From the NCBI GenBank assembly GCA_017965475.1, contig JAGCPV010000156.1:1-32721 (forward strand): 32,721 bases of DNA. The letters run 5' to 3'. Made by a program: the position numbers and the translations under genes. Below are positions 7,047-17,858 of the stretch, piece after piece. The DNA is from Prevotella sp. (GTDB taxonomy: Bacteria > Bacteroidota > Bacteroidia > Bacteroidales > Bacteroidaceae). Under the pieces are notes generated by a model. The model was not told the origin of the DNA. It saw only the letters and a program-made list of their open reading frames with translations, and did not search any database. Numbering within the stretch: the stretch's first letter is position 1; each line of letters begins with the position of its first letter.

Positions 7047-9191
7047 TTATTTGATCACGAACTTTTTACCGTTCTTAATATAAATACCCTTCGTGGGGTT
7101 CGTCACCCGCTGACCGGCAAGGTTGTAGATCACACCGTCATTCCTTTCAGCCTTGACGACACCTTGGATGGCTGTGTCGCCAGAGCCGGAGGCCAACGTG
7201 ACCTTCTTCAGACGGAGACCGTGACCCTGGAGGGCAATGCCCTTCTCGCTAACCTCTTTATATACTGCCTCGCTGAACGTGAGTTCAGACATGCCGTCGT
7301 CACCATTGTTCAGATCGTGAACAGTGCTGGGTGTATATTCCTTCTCATACTCCTTACCTTCGATGATGAAACTGGGATTGCTCTTCCAATCACCATAGAA
7401 CAACTGGATCATGTTGTAGTCCTCGAAATCCAGCGTGTAGTAGAGACCCAACTTGACACCCTTGCCGTAAGCAGCGAATTTCTCAGCGGGAATAATCAGC
7501 TGGAGACCGTCACCCCAGTCGAGAACAGCATCACCTTCCCAGAACACTTCTTCGTCTCCGCCTGGGTTGGGATCTTCCTTGACAGCATTGAGCACCACTT
7601 TCTTCACCAAGATGCCGTGGCCCTGGAAGAGCAGACCCTTCGTCTTGAAGTTCTTGAAGGTGTTGGCATCAAACGAGAACACCGTGGTGTGCTCCGTGCC
7701 CGATTCCGTGCCATAGACGTCGGAAGGCACGAAGTCGCCGTTGAAGGTATCGCCCTCTGCGATTACATCGATCATCGTACTCCAGTCGTTATACCAGAAC
7801 TGCAGCATGCCGTATTGATTATCCTCGTCGAGATCAGCATAGTTCTGTACGTAGGTCACTTCCAGCGTACTCGTGTTCGCCAGGTCGGCGAAGAACTCGG
7901 GTCCCACGTTGATGGCCTCGCCCCATTCCAGTTGCTTCTCACCCTCGAAGATCACACCTCCTGTGGGAGTCTCGGCTGCGGGATACTTACCCTCGAAGTC
8001 GTCGCCGTGATAAGCCTTCGTGATCGTCTCTGCCAGGTCGGGCTGGTTGAACACCAGCTGTGAACGATACTGGCCGTCGGAAAGACCCATCCAGTAGAAG
8101 GTGGCGATGTCGTATTCCATGGCCTTTTTCACGAAGTAGTCGCAGAAGGCAATCATGGTTTCGCGGCGCTCGACATAGTCGGAGCCGTTATCCACATTGC
8201 TGGTACCCCACTCACCAACGATGAGGGGCACGTTGAGGCGGTCGATGATCTTGGCCTTGAGGTTGCCGAAGGTCCAGTCGAGTCCGCTCTTGGCGCTGCT
8301 GATGCCACTGGTGATGCTGGGATAGCTGTGGACCTCGACGATCAGGTGACCAGGATCCTCGGGCAGTTCGAGCGTCTCGAGGGGCTCCTGCGGGTGCTTG
8401 TTGTTACCCCATTCGCCACCGCTGGCGGCTGCGTAGGGATTGATGATGAGGTTGCGCTCGGCATTGTTGCCGCCTGTGAAGCGCACGGTCTCGACAAACA
8501 GCTTGTTGTAGAAGTTGATGGCCTGATAGGCGTCTTTGGCTGCCTCCTCGTTGTAGTCGCTCTCGGACGACCACGTGGGGTAGTTCCAGCAGCTGTTGTC
8601 GTCGAGCATCTCGTTGAAGCCCTCGAAGAGCAGCTTCTCGCCGTAGTCCCTGAAGGTGAGGGCGATCTGCCCCCAGAGGGCGGCGTATCTCAGGCCGTTG
8701 TGCGAGTAGTTGTCGAGGCTGGCCTTCAGCCAGTGGTAGCCTGAGAGATTGCCGTCGTCGTCGAAGCTGTCGGCACCAGTGTCGTGGTGGACGTTGATGA
8801 TGCAGTAGAGGCCCTCGTCGATGACGTAGTCGACCACCTGCTTCACTCTGACCATCCACTCGCCGTCGACCTCAGCCTCGGCGTTCATGTGGTTGTACCA
8901 GGTGACGGGTATGCGGATGGCTCCGAAGCCAGCCTCCTTCATCATGTGGATCAGTTCGCGCGTGGTTTCGGGCTGTCCCCAGCAGGTTTCCGACTCGAGG
9001 CCCTGCTGACCCCAGTACTGGTCGTCGGTGATGTCGGTGACGGACTGACGGTTGGCATCGAGCGTGTTGCCCAGATTCCAGCCCACACCCATGTTCTTCA
9101 CTGCGTCGGTGGCCGACTCAAAACCCTGTGCACTTGTCTGCATGCCGATCATCAGCAGCAGACAGAAAATCGTAGTAATTCTTGTCTTCAT
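7047..9191 (-). CDS. Secreted glycoside hydrolase family 5 enzyme (endoglucanase/xyloglucanase-like) with two C-terminal modules
   Basis: The 714-residue protein starts with a signal peptide (residues 1-21, ending TSA). The GH5 domain spans about 25-395 with the hallmark GWNLGNTLDA (37-46), RIPVTW (93-98), the VHHD motif (134-137), acid/base E194 in FEGFNE and nucleophile E327 in LIVGEWG. The motif set suggests the cellulase/xyloglucanase branch (GH5_4-like), acting on beta-1,4-glucans. Two related modules follow at about 413-535 and 549-666; each ends in a Q-G-H-G-(I/L)-x-(V/L)-K-K-V-x-L strand and probably binds carbohydrate. The tail (YNLAGQRV... then GIYIKNGKKFVIK) is a common Bacteroidales C-terminal motif that resembles a type IX secretion or anchoring signal. 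No SusC/SusD pair is nearby, so it stands alone. Confidence 0.88.
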   Translation of the reverse strand: MKTRITTIFCLLLMIGMQTSAQGFESATDAVKNMGVGWNLGNTLDANRQSVTDITDDQYWGQQGLESETCWGQPETTRELIHMMKEAGFGAIRIPVTWYNHMNAEAEVDGEWMVRVKQVVDYVIDEGLYCIINVHHDTGADSFDDDGNLSGYHWLKASLDNYSHNGLRYAALWGQIALTFRDYGEKLLFEGFNEMLDDNSCWNYPTWSSESDYNEEAAKDAYQAINFYNKLFVETVRFTGGNNAERNLIINPYAAASGGEWGNNKHPQEPLETLELPEDPGHLIVEVHSYPSITSGISSAKSGLDWTFGNLKAKIIDRLNVPLIVGEWGTSNVDNGSDYVERRETMIAFCDYFVKKAMEYDIATFYWMGLSDGQYRSQLVFNQPDLAETITKAYHGDDFEGKYPAAETPTGGVIFEGEKQLEWGEAINVGPEFFADLANTSTLEVTYVQNYADLDEDNQYGMLQFWYNDWSTMIDVIAEGDTFNGDFVPSDVYGTESGTEHTTVFSFDANTFKNFKTKGLLFQGHGILVKKVVLNAVKEDPNPGGDEEVFWEGDAVLDWGDGLQLIIPAEKFAAYGKGVKLGLYYTLDFEDYNMIQLFYGDWKSNPSFIIEGKEYEKEYTPSTVHDLNNGDDGMSELTFSEAVYKEVSEKGIALQGHGLRLKKVTLASGSGDTAIQGVVKAERNDGVIYNLAGQRVTNPTKGIYIKNGKKFVIK

Positions 9192-9217
9192 ATCGAGTTA
9201 GTATTTTTATTCGTCTG

Positions 9218-9248
9218 CAAAGGTACGACAATTTTTTGAAACTACCAA
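9218..9248 (-). promoter_or_regulatory. Promoter of the GH5 gene
   Basis: On the minus strand, TTGG (9245-9248) and TACCTTTG (9218-9225) are separated by 19 nt, matching the Bacteroidota -33/-7 pair, about 27 nt before the start codon. Confidence 0.65.
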
Positions 9249-9351
9249 GAAAACCGATAAAAGATTATCTGCGACTGCATAAATCTGAAATCCCCAAACT
9301 AATAGCCGTTTTCGTGTTGTTTTCGAGGAATTTGTCTTTTTACAGATAAAG

Positions 9352-9398
9352 AATAATCCCAAAATCCTTGCTGGTTTTGGGATTATTTCTTACCTTTG
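9352..9398 (+). promoter_or_regulatory. Palindrome overlapping the promoter of the DUF1015 gene
   Basis: A perfect 13-bp inverted repeat (AATAATCCCAAAA at 9352-9364; its complement at 9375-9387) has a 10-nt loop that contains the probable -33 TTG (9368-9370). The -7 TACCTTTG follows at 9391-9398, with 20 nt between the boxes. Its position over the promoter suggests an operator. It is AT-rich and has no following T-run, so a terminator is less likely. Confidence 0.55.
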
Positions 9399-9436
9399 CA
9401 GCAATTTTCTGAAACCTAATCAAGAAACAATAGAAT

Positions 9437-10684
9437 ATGGCAATTGTAAAACCATTCAAAGGTATCCGTCCGCCGAAGGAACTGGTGGAGGAGGTAGAGA
9501 GCCGTCCCTATGATGTGCTCGACTCGGAAGAGGCGAGGGCAGAGGCCGGTGACAATGAGAAGAGTCTGTATCACATCATCAAGCCGGAGATCGACTTCCC
9601 CGTAGGCACCTCGGAGTATGATCCGCGCGTGTATGAGAAGGCTGCCGAGAACTTCCAGAAGTTCCAGGACAAGGGTTGGCTGGTGCAGGACGATCGCGAA
9701 CATTATTATATTTATGCCCAGACCATGAACGGCAAGACGCAGTATGGCCTTGTGGTCTGTGCCCATACCGACGACTATATGGCCGGCCGTATCAAGAAGC
9801 ATGAGTTGACCCGTCGTGACAAGGAAGAGGACCGCATGAAGCATGTCCGCGTGAACAATGCGAACATCGAGCCCGTGTTCTTCGCCTATCCCGACAACGC
9901 CGTGCTCAACGCGCTGATCATGCGCTATGCCGCCATGAAACCGGAGTATGACTTCATCGCACCTATTGACGGGTTCCGCCATCAGTTCTGGGTGATCAAC
10001 GACGACAAGGATACGCAGACCATCACCGACGAGTTTGCCAAGATGCCGAGTCTCTATATCGCTGACGGCCACCACCGTTCGGCCGCTGCCGCCCTCGTGG
10101 GGGCAGAGAAACAGAAGCAGAACCCCAACCACAAGGGTACGGAGGAGTATAACTTCTTCATGGCCGTGTGCTTTCAGGCCTCACAGTTGACGATCCTCGA
10201 CTACAACCGTGTGGTGAAGGATCTTAATGGCATGTCGTCTGAGGAATTCCTCGCTGCCCTGCAGGTGAACTTCAAGGTGGAGGATAAGGGTACGGAGATC
10301 TACAAGCCCCAGCAGCTGCACGAGTTCTCACTCTATCTAGATCAGCACTGGTATAGTTTGAAGGCCAAAGAGGGTACCTACGACAATAGCGATCCTATCG
10401 GCGTACTCGACGTGGATATTTCCAGTCGTCTGATCCTCGATGAGATCCTGAACATCGGTGACCTGCGCTCTTCACAGCGTATTGATTTCGTGGGTGGTTT
10501 GCGTGGTCTGAAGGAGTTGAAGCGTCGTGTGGATAGTGGTGAGATGCGTGCTGCTCTGGCCCTCTATCCCGTCTCCATGCAGCAGATTATGGACATCGCC
10601 GACAGCGGAAAGATCATGCCGCCGAAGGCCACATGGTTTGAGCCCAAGCTGCGCTCGGGTCTCGTGATCCATAAACTGGGCTAA
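9437..10684 (+). CDS. DUF1015 family protein
   Basis: The 415-residue soluble protein belongs to the DUF1015 family, recognised by the start (MAIVKPFKGIRPP), the early motif SRPYDVLDSEEARA (about residues 22-35) and the central IADGHHRSAAA motif (about 207-217). The length is typical. No experimentally established function is known to me; some annotations call it a HTH or kinase-like protein without support. It has its own promoter and a palindrome over the -33 region. It ends 3 nt from the end of a convergent lipoprotein gene, with no visible terminator between them. Confidence 0.85.
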   Translation: MAIVKPFKGIRPPKELVEEVESRPYDVLDSEEARAEAGDNEKSLYHIIKPEIDFPVGTSEYDPRVYEKAAENFQKFQDKGWLVQDDREHYYIYAQTMNGKTQYGLVVCAHTDDYMAGRIKKHELTRRDKEEDRMKHVRVNNANIEPVFFAYPDNAVLNALIMRYAAMKPEYDFIAPIDGFRHQFWVINDDKDTQTITDEFAKMPSLYIADGHHRSAAAALVGAEKQKQNPNHKGTEEYNFFMAVCFQASQLTILDYNRVVKDLNGMSSEEFLAALQVNFKVEDKGTEIYKPQQLHEFSLYLDQHWYSLKAKEGTYDNSDPIGVLDVDISSRLILDEILNIGDLRSSQRIDFVGGLRGLKELKRRVDSGEMRAALALYPVSMQQIMDIADSGKIMPPKATWFEPKLRSGLVIHKLG

Positions 10685-10687
10685 GGG

Positions 10688-12187
10688 TCAGCGGCTGAGC
10701 TTCTCCACGTATTTCACGGGCTCACCGTCACGTTTAAGCACATCGGCAAAGGCATGGGGCTTGATGGTGACGGGGCCGCGCATGAACTCAGGCACATTAT
10801 AGCACTTCATAAACTGAAGATGATAGTCGGGATCGGCACAAGGCAATTCAAAAGGCTTTGTGCCGTTTCCTTTTTCATCGATATGTGCGAAGAAAGGACG
10901 GGTGTAGGTGCCGTCGTGCCTGCGACTGCTGAACACCACCCAACGGCCGTTGGACGACCATACGTGATAGCTTTCGGTATCGGGAGAGTTGAGTTCCTTC
11001 ATGGGACGCGCCTCACCGGTCTTCAGGTCGATCATCCAGAGGTCGGCGTCGCGGTGCCAGATATGGAACACACCGTATTTGCCCATGGTGAACATCAGGT
11101 AGCGGCCGTCCTTAGAGATACGTGGCAGGGTGGCACTCATGCCCAGTGTATCGGCAGCGAATACCAGTTCACGGGGACCGAAGGCCATCGTAGCGGGATC
11201 GAACGATTTACGGTAGATGTTATAATAGATCTTGTTCGAATGCCTGAGCAGGTACAGTTCCTTGTTGGTTGTCGTGTCGGGGTATTCGAAATGTGCACTG
11301 CAGTAATAGACCGACTTGCCGTCGGGTGCCCAGAAGGGGAACACCTCTAACTCGTTGGGATCATTCTCGATATTCATCACCTCATTCTTCTCTACATCGT
11401 AAGCGATCAGGTCGCTGGCGGTGTCATAGACCTCGATCTTGTTGGGGTCGCTGACGTGGAAGCTCTGACGGGTTGTATTGGTGGAATAGACGATGAGCGG
11501 CAGCTCCGGATGCCAGGTGGGATAGACACCGGCGGAGAGGATGGAGTCGTTACGCATGTCGATCTTACGGATCTTCCCGTCGTAGGCGATCACGGTGCCG
11601 CCGTGGTTCTGTCGGGCGTGAAACTGCATCCTTGCAGGGTTGTACTGATGGTAGTTATGACAGTTGATGCATTGGCCGTTGCTACCTTCCGTGCAGAGCA
11701 TATTGTCGTAGATGACGCTCTCGTCGTAGTTCTCCAGACTGCGCTGACTGATAGTCAACTCCTCGTAGGATACATACGAGGGGTGGATGAGACGGTAGCT
11801 GATATAAGCATCAATGGAGTCGGGTGACACATGGATGTTGAAGGGTTTGAAACGGGTCCACTGTCCGTCTTTACAGGCGTAGGTCTCCACCTGAATGCTC
11901 TTGCCCTGGGCGGCGGCAGTGAGCCGCTTCCAGCTGTCGATGTCGGGTAGGGACTGGGTACCTCGGCAGATGATCTCCTCGTCGCCGAAGGCATAGCGGA
12001 CTGCCATCTCTTCAGACTGGTCATCCATCTGGAACGTCAGGGGGGCGATGTTGACGGGAACGGTCACTTCCACATAGTCGGGGTAGATATGTGGTAAGGT
12101 ATCAGACTGTGTGAAATCTGACGGCAGCTGCTGGCTACAGGCGCAGAACAGCAACGCGATGGCTATGATGGGGAATTGCTTCTTCAT
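10688..12187 (-). CDS. Beta-propeller (TolB/PD40-like) lipoprotein with a CxxCH haem-binding motif
   Basis: I start at the ATG giving MKKQFPIIAIALLFCACS, a lipoprotein signal with the lipidated cysteine at residue 17; another in-frame ATG lies 6 nt upstream. The 499-residue protein carries a c-type haem motif, CINCHNYHQY (173-182), within an otherwise unclassified N-terminal region. It is followed by TolB/PD40-like propeller blades with recurring WxPDGKxVYY, ISKDGRYLMF and WSSNGRWVVFSS strands (about residues 240-440). It is probably exported and membrane anchored, facing the periplasm or cell surface. It lies 9 nt downstream of a DUF6057 membrane protein and is probably in the same operon. 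Similar proteins in Bacteroides are often labelled as cytochrome c biosynthesis proteins, from memory; the function is not established. Confidence 0.75.
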   Translation of the reverse strand: MKKQFPIIAIALLFCACSQQLPSDFTQSDTLPHIYPDYVEVTVPVNIAPLTFQMDDQSEEMAVRYAFGDEEIICRGTQSLPDIDSWKRLTAAAQGKSIQVETYACKDGQWTRFKPFNIHVSPDSIDAYISYRLIHPSYVSYEELTISQRSLENYDESVIYDNMLCTEGSNGQCINCHNYHQYNPARMQFHARQNHGGTVIAYDGKIRKIDMRNDSILSAGVYPTWHPELPLIVYSTNTTRQSFHVSDPNKIEVYDTASDLIAYDVEKNEVMNIENDPNELEVFPFWAPDGKSVYYCSAHFEYPDTTTNKELYLLRHSNKIYYNIYRKSFDPATMAFGPRELVFAADTLGMSATLPRISKDGRYLMFTMGKYGVFHIWHRDADLWMIDLKTGEARPMKELNSPDTESYHVWSSNGRWVVFSSRRHDGTYTRPFFAHIDEKGNGTKPFELPCADPDYHLQFMKCYNVPEFMRGPVTIKPHAFADVLKRDGEPVKYVEKLSR

Positions 12188-12196
12188 GAACACGGA

Positions 12197-14014
12197 CTAA
12201 TGGTTATTTTTCATAAAGTAATACTCGTAGTAATAGGTGTTCCCATAGATGGGGTAGAGGCCCACGCGCCCAAGGGCAGCACCCTTGTTATCGTATTGTT
12301 TGACATCCTTCATAAAGGAGTTGTAGGTCTTCTTGATGCCCTTGTCGAACGGCATCTTGTCGAGACCGGGTCTGTTGGTCATCTTCCCGAAGAAATAGGC
12401 TCCTTCTTGGAAAATACGGGGCATCGGGTCACGAGGACGAAGTTTGACATAGTGGAAGAACCGTCGCCAGAACAGTTGTGGATCCTCCATCCAGAGTGCA
12501 CCAAGGACGGCCTGCTCCTGGAAGATGGGATCGTCAGAATCTTGACTGGCCAACAGGGACATGATATACTTCTCGACGTTACCGCCGTCTCCACCCATGG
12601 CGTTGCTATAATGCAGCATGTGGGTGATAGGACCTGTCTCACGGGCTTCGGCGATCTGTTCTGGGTGATCGATTAACTGTTGCATGGCATTGGCCCACTT
12701 ACTGTGATATTTCGTATGACGAAGCAGGTTCAGGGCCTTCTTGGCAGCCTGTGTCTCACCGCTGAGCAGGGAACAACGGGCCATATACTCCAGCAACTCC
12801 ACGCGCCAGCCATATTCGACGCCGTCCTCCAGACAGATACGATGGCAGTCGTTGAGCAGACCATACTGATAGTACATCATACGGCCAAAGACGTGATATA
12901 GCATGTTCAGAGGGATGGGGGTCTCGCTCTTCTTCCTGCCCTTGGGGAAATCGTACATCTCGTTGAGCTGACGCCCTAAGCGCTGCAGGGCGATACTGTG
13001 CATCATGGTGATGGGACGGGTAGGCTCTTCTGCCCCTTGCTTCTGACCTTCGAGGAGCACACCCTCCCAGTCGGTATTCTCAATACAGCGCTGCATGGCG
13101 AGTTCATGGTGGAAGTTCGGATCCTTATACCAATAGTGCCAGACTATCGTGAAGAGGAACAACACCAACAATCCCTGTAGGCTCCATTTGTAGGAGGGCC
13201 TCTGCCATTTTGCGGGTAGTGTCTTCTGATAGAACAGACACATCAACAGGAAGAAAACTCCTAATAAATAATAAGGTGTATAGTAGCTTGGGAATGATTC
13301 TCCGATCGTGAATATCGGAAGTGCTGTGGTCCAGATGTCGTCGATATAGGTTTGGTAATAGACATAACGGTAACAGAACAGGGGCACAGCCAGGATGCTG
13401 AGGAGGGCAACGATCGTCAGGATGGTGTTCTGCTGTTTGTTGGCAGAGAGACGCCACGTCCAGATACCCATCAGCAGGGCGGTTGCCAAACCATAGAAGC
13501 CCAGGAGCGGATAGCTTACCGCTGTCGCTACAAAGATAAAGACAATGCGGATCCATAGTATCTGGGGCAGTGCGCGGAATGCCCAGAGAAGGGCGACACT
13601 GGCTGTAGTGCCGATGGTGGCTACGTAGAAATAGCCTCGTAGTTTCATAAAGTAGTGCCAGTAGCCCAGATGTATGTTGGCAATGAGCAGGATAGCCACA
13701 GGTACCAGTGTCACAACGGCCCATTTGTCGGAGATGCGGAAAGTGCGCTTCGTGAGCCACATCAGCAACATCCACCAGCCGCATAGTATCAGTACTCCCA
13801 GCCAAGGGTGGAAGAAAAACTGTGTGAAGTAACAACTGACATAGGAGAGAAAACCTCCGGGCACCAACATCTGATCACGGAAGAAGAGAGGGGTGTCAAG
13901 GAACAGGTTGTACTGCTGCACCTTCCAGAGCAGGTCTGACTCAAAGTATAGCAGTGAAAAGGCGATGAGCAGCAGGGCTCCCAGCCATGGTAAGATCGGT
14001 ATTAATCTTTTCAT
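12197..14014 (-). CDS. DUF6057-type polytopic membrane protein
   Basis: I choose the start MKRLIPILPWLGALLLIAFS (ATG ending at 14014) because the longer reading frame would begin upstream of the promoter-like box at 14035-14042. The 605-residue protein has roughly nine to ten hydrophobic helices in its first 310 residues. A soluble C-terminal half rich in helices follows (starting near CIENTDWEGVLLEGQKQG), possibly TPR-like. The early ESDLLWKVQ...NLFLDTPLFF segment is what I associate with DUF6057, a Bacteroidales-restricted family of unknown function. It is followed by the haem-motif propeller lipoprotein, so the two probably act together at the inner membrane. The gene is divergent from the beta-galactosidase. 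Confidence 0.7.
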   Translation of the reverse strand: MKRLIPILPWLGALLLIAFSLLYFESDLLWKVQQYNLFLDTPLFFRDQMLVPGGFLSYVSCYFTQFFFHPWLGVLILCGWWMLLMWLTKRTFRISDKWAVVTLVPVAILLIANIHLGYWHYFMKLRGYFYVATIGTTASVALLWAFRALPQILWIRIVFIFVATAVSYPLLGFYGLATALLMGIWTWRLSANKQQNTILTIVALLSILAVPLFCYRYVYYQTYIDDIWTTALPIFTIGESFPSYYTPYYLLGVFFLLMCLFYQKTLPAKWQRPSYKWSLQGLLVLFLFTIVWHYWYKDPNFHHELAMQRCIENTDWEGVLLEGQKQGAEEPTRPITMMHSIALQRLGRQLNEMYDFPKGRKKSETPIPLNMLYHVFGRMMYYQYGLLNDCHRICLEDGVEYGWRVELLEYMARCSLLSGETQAAKKALNLLRHTKYHSKWANAMQQLIDHPEQIAEARETGPITHMLHYSNAMGGDGGNVEKYIMSLLASQDSDDPIFQEQAVLGALWMEDPQLFWRRFFHYVKLRPRDPMPRIFQEGAYFFGKMTNRPGLDKMPFDKGIKKTYNSFMKDVKQYDNKGAALGRVGLYPIYGNTYYYEYYFMKNNH

Positions 14015-14034
14015 CGAACGTTGATAATTTGGTG

Positions 14035-14042
14035 CAAAGGTA
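14035..14042 (-). promoter_or_regulatory. Putative -7 box for the DUF6057-lipoprotein operon
   Basis: The minus strand reads TACCTTTG about 20 nt upstream of the chosen DUF6057 start. A -33 element is not clear. Confidence 0.55.
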
Positions 14043-14061
14043 TATATTTTTCCTGAAATTG

Positions 14062-17167
<3,106 letters not shown>

Positions 17168-17201
17168 CAGCTTTTCAGTCCTTTCTGGTAGCAAAATGAT
17201 A

Positions 17202-17252
17202 CCGCTTACGACTTGACTTTTATCAAAAAGAGCGTCGTAAGCGGATGTTTTT
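17202..17252 (+). terminator. Rho-independent-type terminator after the beta-galactosidase
   Basis: A perfect 11-bp stem (CCGCTTACGAC at 17202-17212, GTCGTAAGCGG at 17234-17244) is followed by ATGTTTTTTG. The 21-nt loop holds a small inner CTTTT/AAAAG pairing. Confidence 0.75.
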
Positions 17253-17273
17253 TGAATTTTTAGCCAAAAAGTG

Positions 17274-17304
17274 TTGGATATGAACTTCTAAATCGCTACC
17301 TTTG
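17274..17304 (+). promoter_or_regulatory. Promoter of the small exported protein and the lipid head-group cluster
   Basis: TTGG at 17274-17277 and TACCTTTG at 17297-17304 are separated by 19 nt. No other clear promoter is visible before the four downstream genes, so this one may drive the whole run to 21690. Confidence 0.65.
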
Positions 17305-17371
17305 CACCCGAAAAGAGAGATGATTTGTAAACAAATCAGGGAAATAGGTAACAATATAACTGTTGAAAGAG

Positions 17372-17851
17372 ATGAAAATGATGAAGAAAATGATATTTGT
17401 CAGCATGCTGTTGCTGACGGGTACGACTGCCATGTATGCTGAGGGGACGAATGTGACCAACGAGGTCGATACCGTCTATATCAAGCTGGATGCCAATCTG
17501 GAACCCATTAACTACGTGAACAGCACTCTGGAGGAACTGCAGGCCGCAGTGGGAGAACTGGAGACCATCCTGGAGACGGATGCCTTCCAACTCTATGCCT
17601 CAGGTGATTACACCTATAAGATCGAGAATGGCTATGTGACCTCTATGGCTATCCAGATCGCTGATGACAATAACGACAAGATTGTCTATAACCAGATCCT
17701 GAATGCCTTGGCAAAGAGTAATTCTATCAAGGATACGCATAACACGGGTGGTAACTATTATCTGTATGCCAATTTCCAAGTGCAGTTTGATGATTTTGAG
17801 GGTTATGAGAAGCTGACCTTCTCTGTCATTCAGGACGATGCGTCCGAGTAA
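17372..17851 (+). CDS. Small exported protein of unknown function
   Basis: Several closely spaced ATGs exist; I use the first, at 17372 (MKMMKKMIFVSMLLLTGTTAMYA), which gives 159 residues. The N-terminus is a clear signal peptide ending near TAMYA. The mature part is acidic and probably beta-rich (VDTVYIKLDANL, YTYKIENGYVTSMAIQIADD, YYLYANFQVQF), with a helical stretch STLEELQAAVGELETIL near residues 50-66. I do not recognise the family. The stop overlaps an alternative start of the CDP-alcohol phosphotransferase gene, so it is probably co-transcribed with the lipid cluster, but nothing in its sequence ties it to lipid chemistry. Confidence 0.7.
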   Translation: MKMMKKMIFVSMLLLTGTTAMYAEGTNVTNEVDTVYIKLDANLEPINYVNSTLEELQAAVGELETILETDAFQLYASGDYTYKIENGYVTSMAIQIADDNNDKIVYNQILNALAKSNSIKDTHNTGGNYYLYANFQVQFDDFEGYEKLTFSVIQDDASE

Positions 17852-17858
17852 GGCATCT

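Noticed and set aside
7047..9191. Polysaccharide utilisation locus around the GH5 gene
   Set aside because: No SusC/SusD-like pair, hybrid two-component regulator or other glycan genes are adjacent; the enzyme appears to be a single gene.
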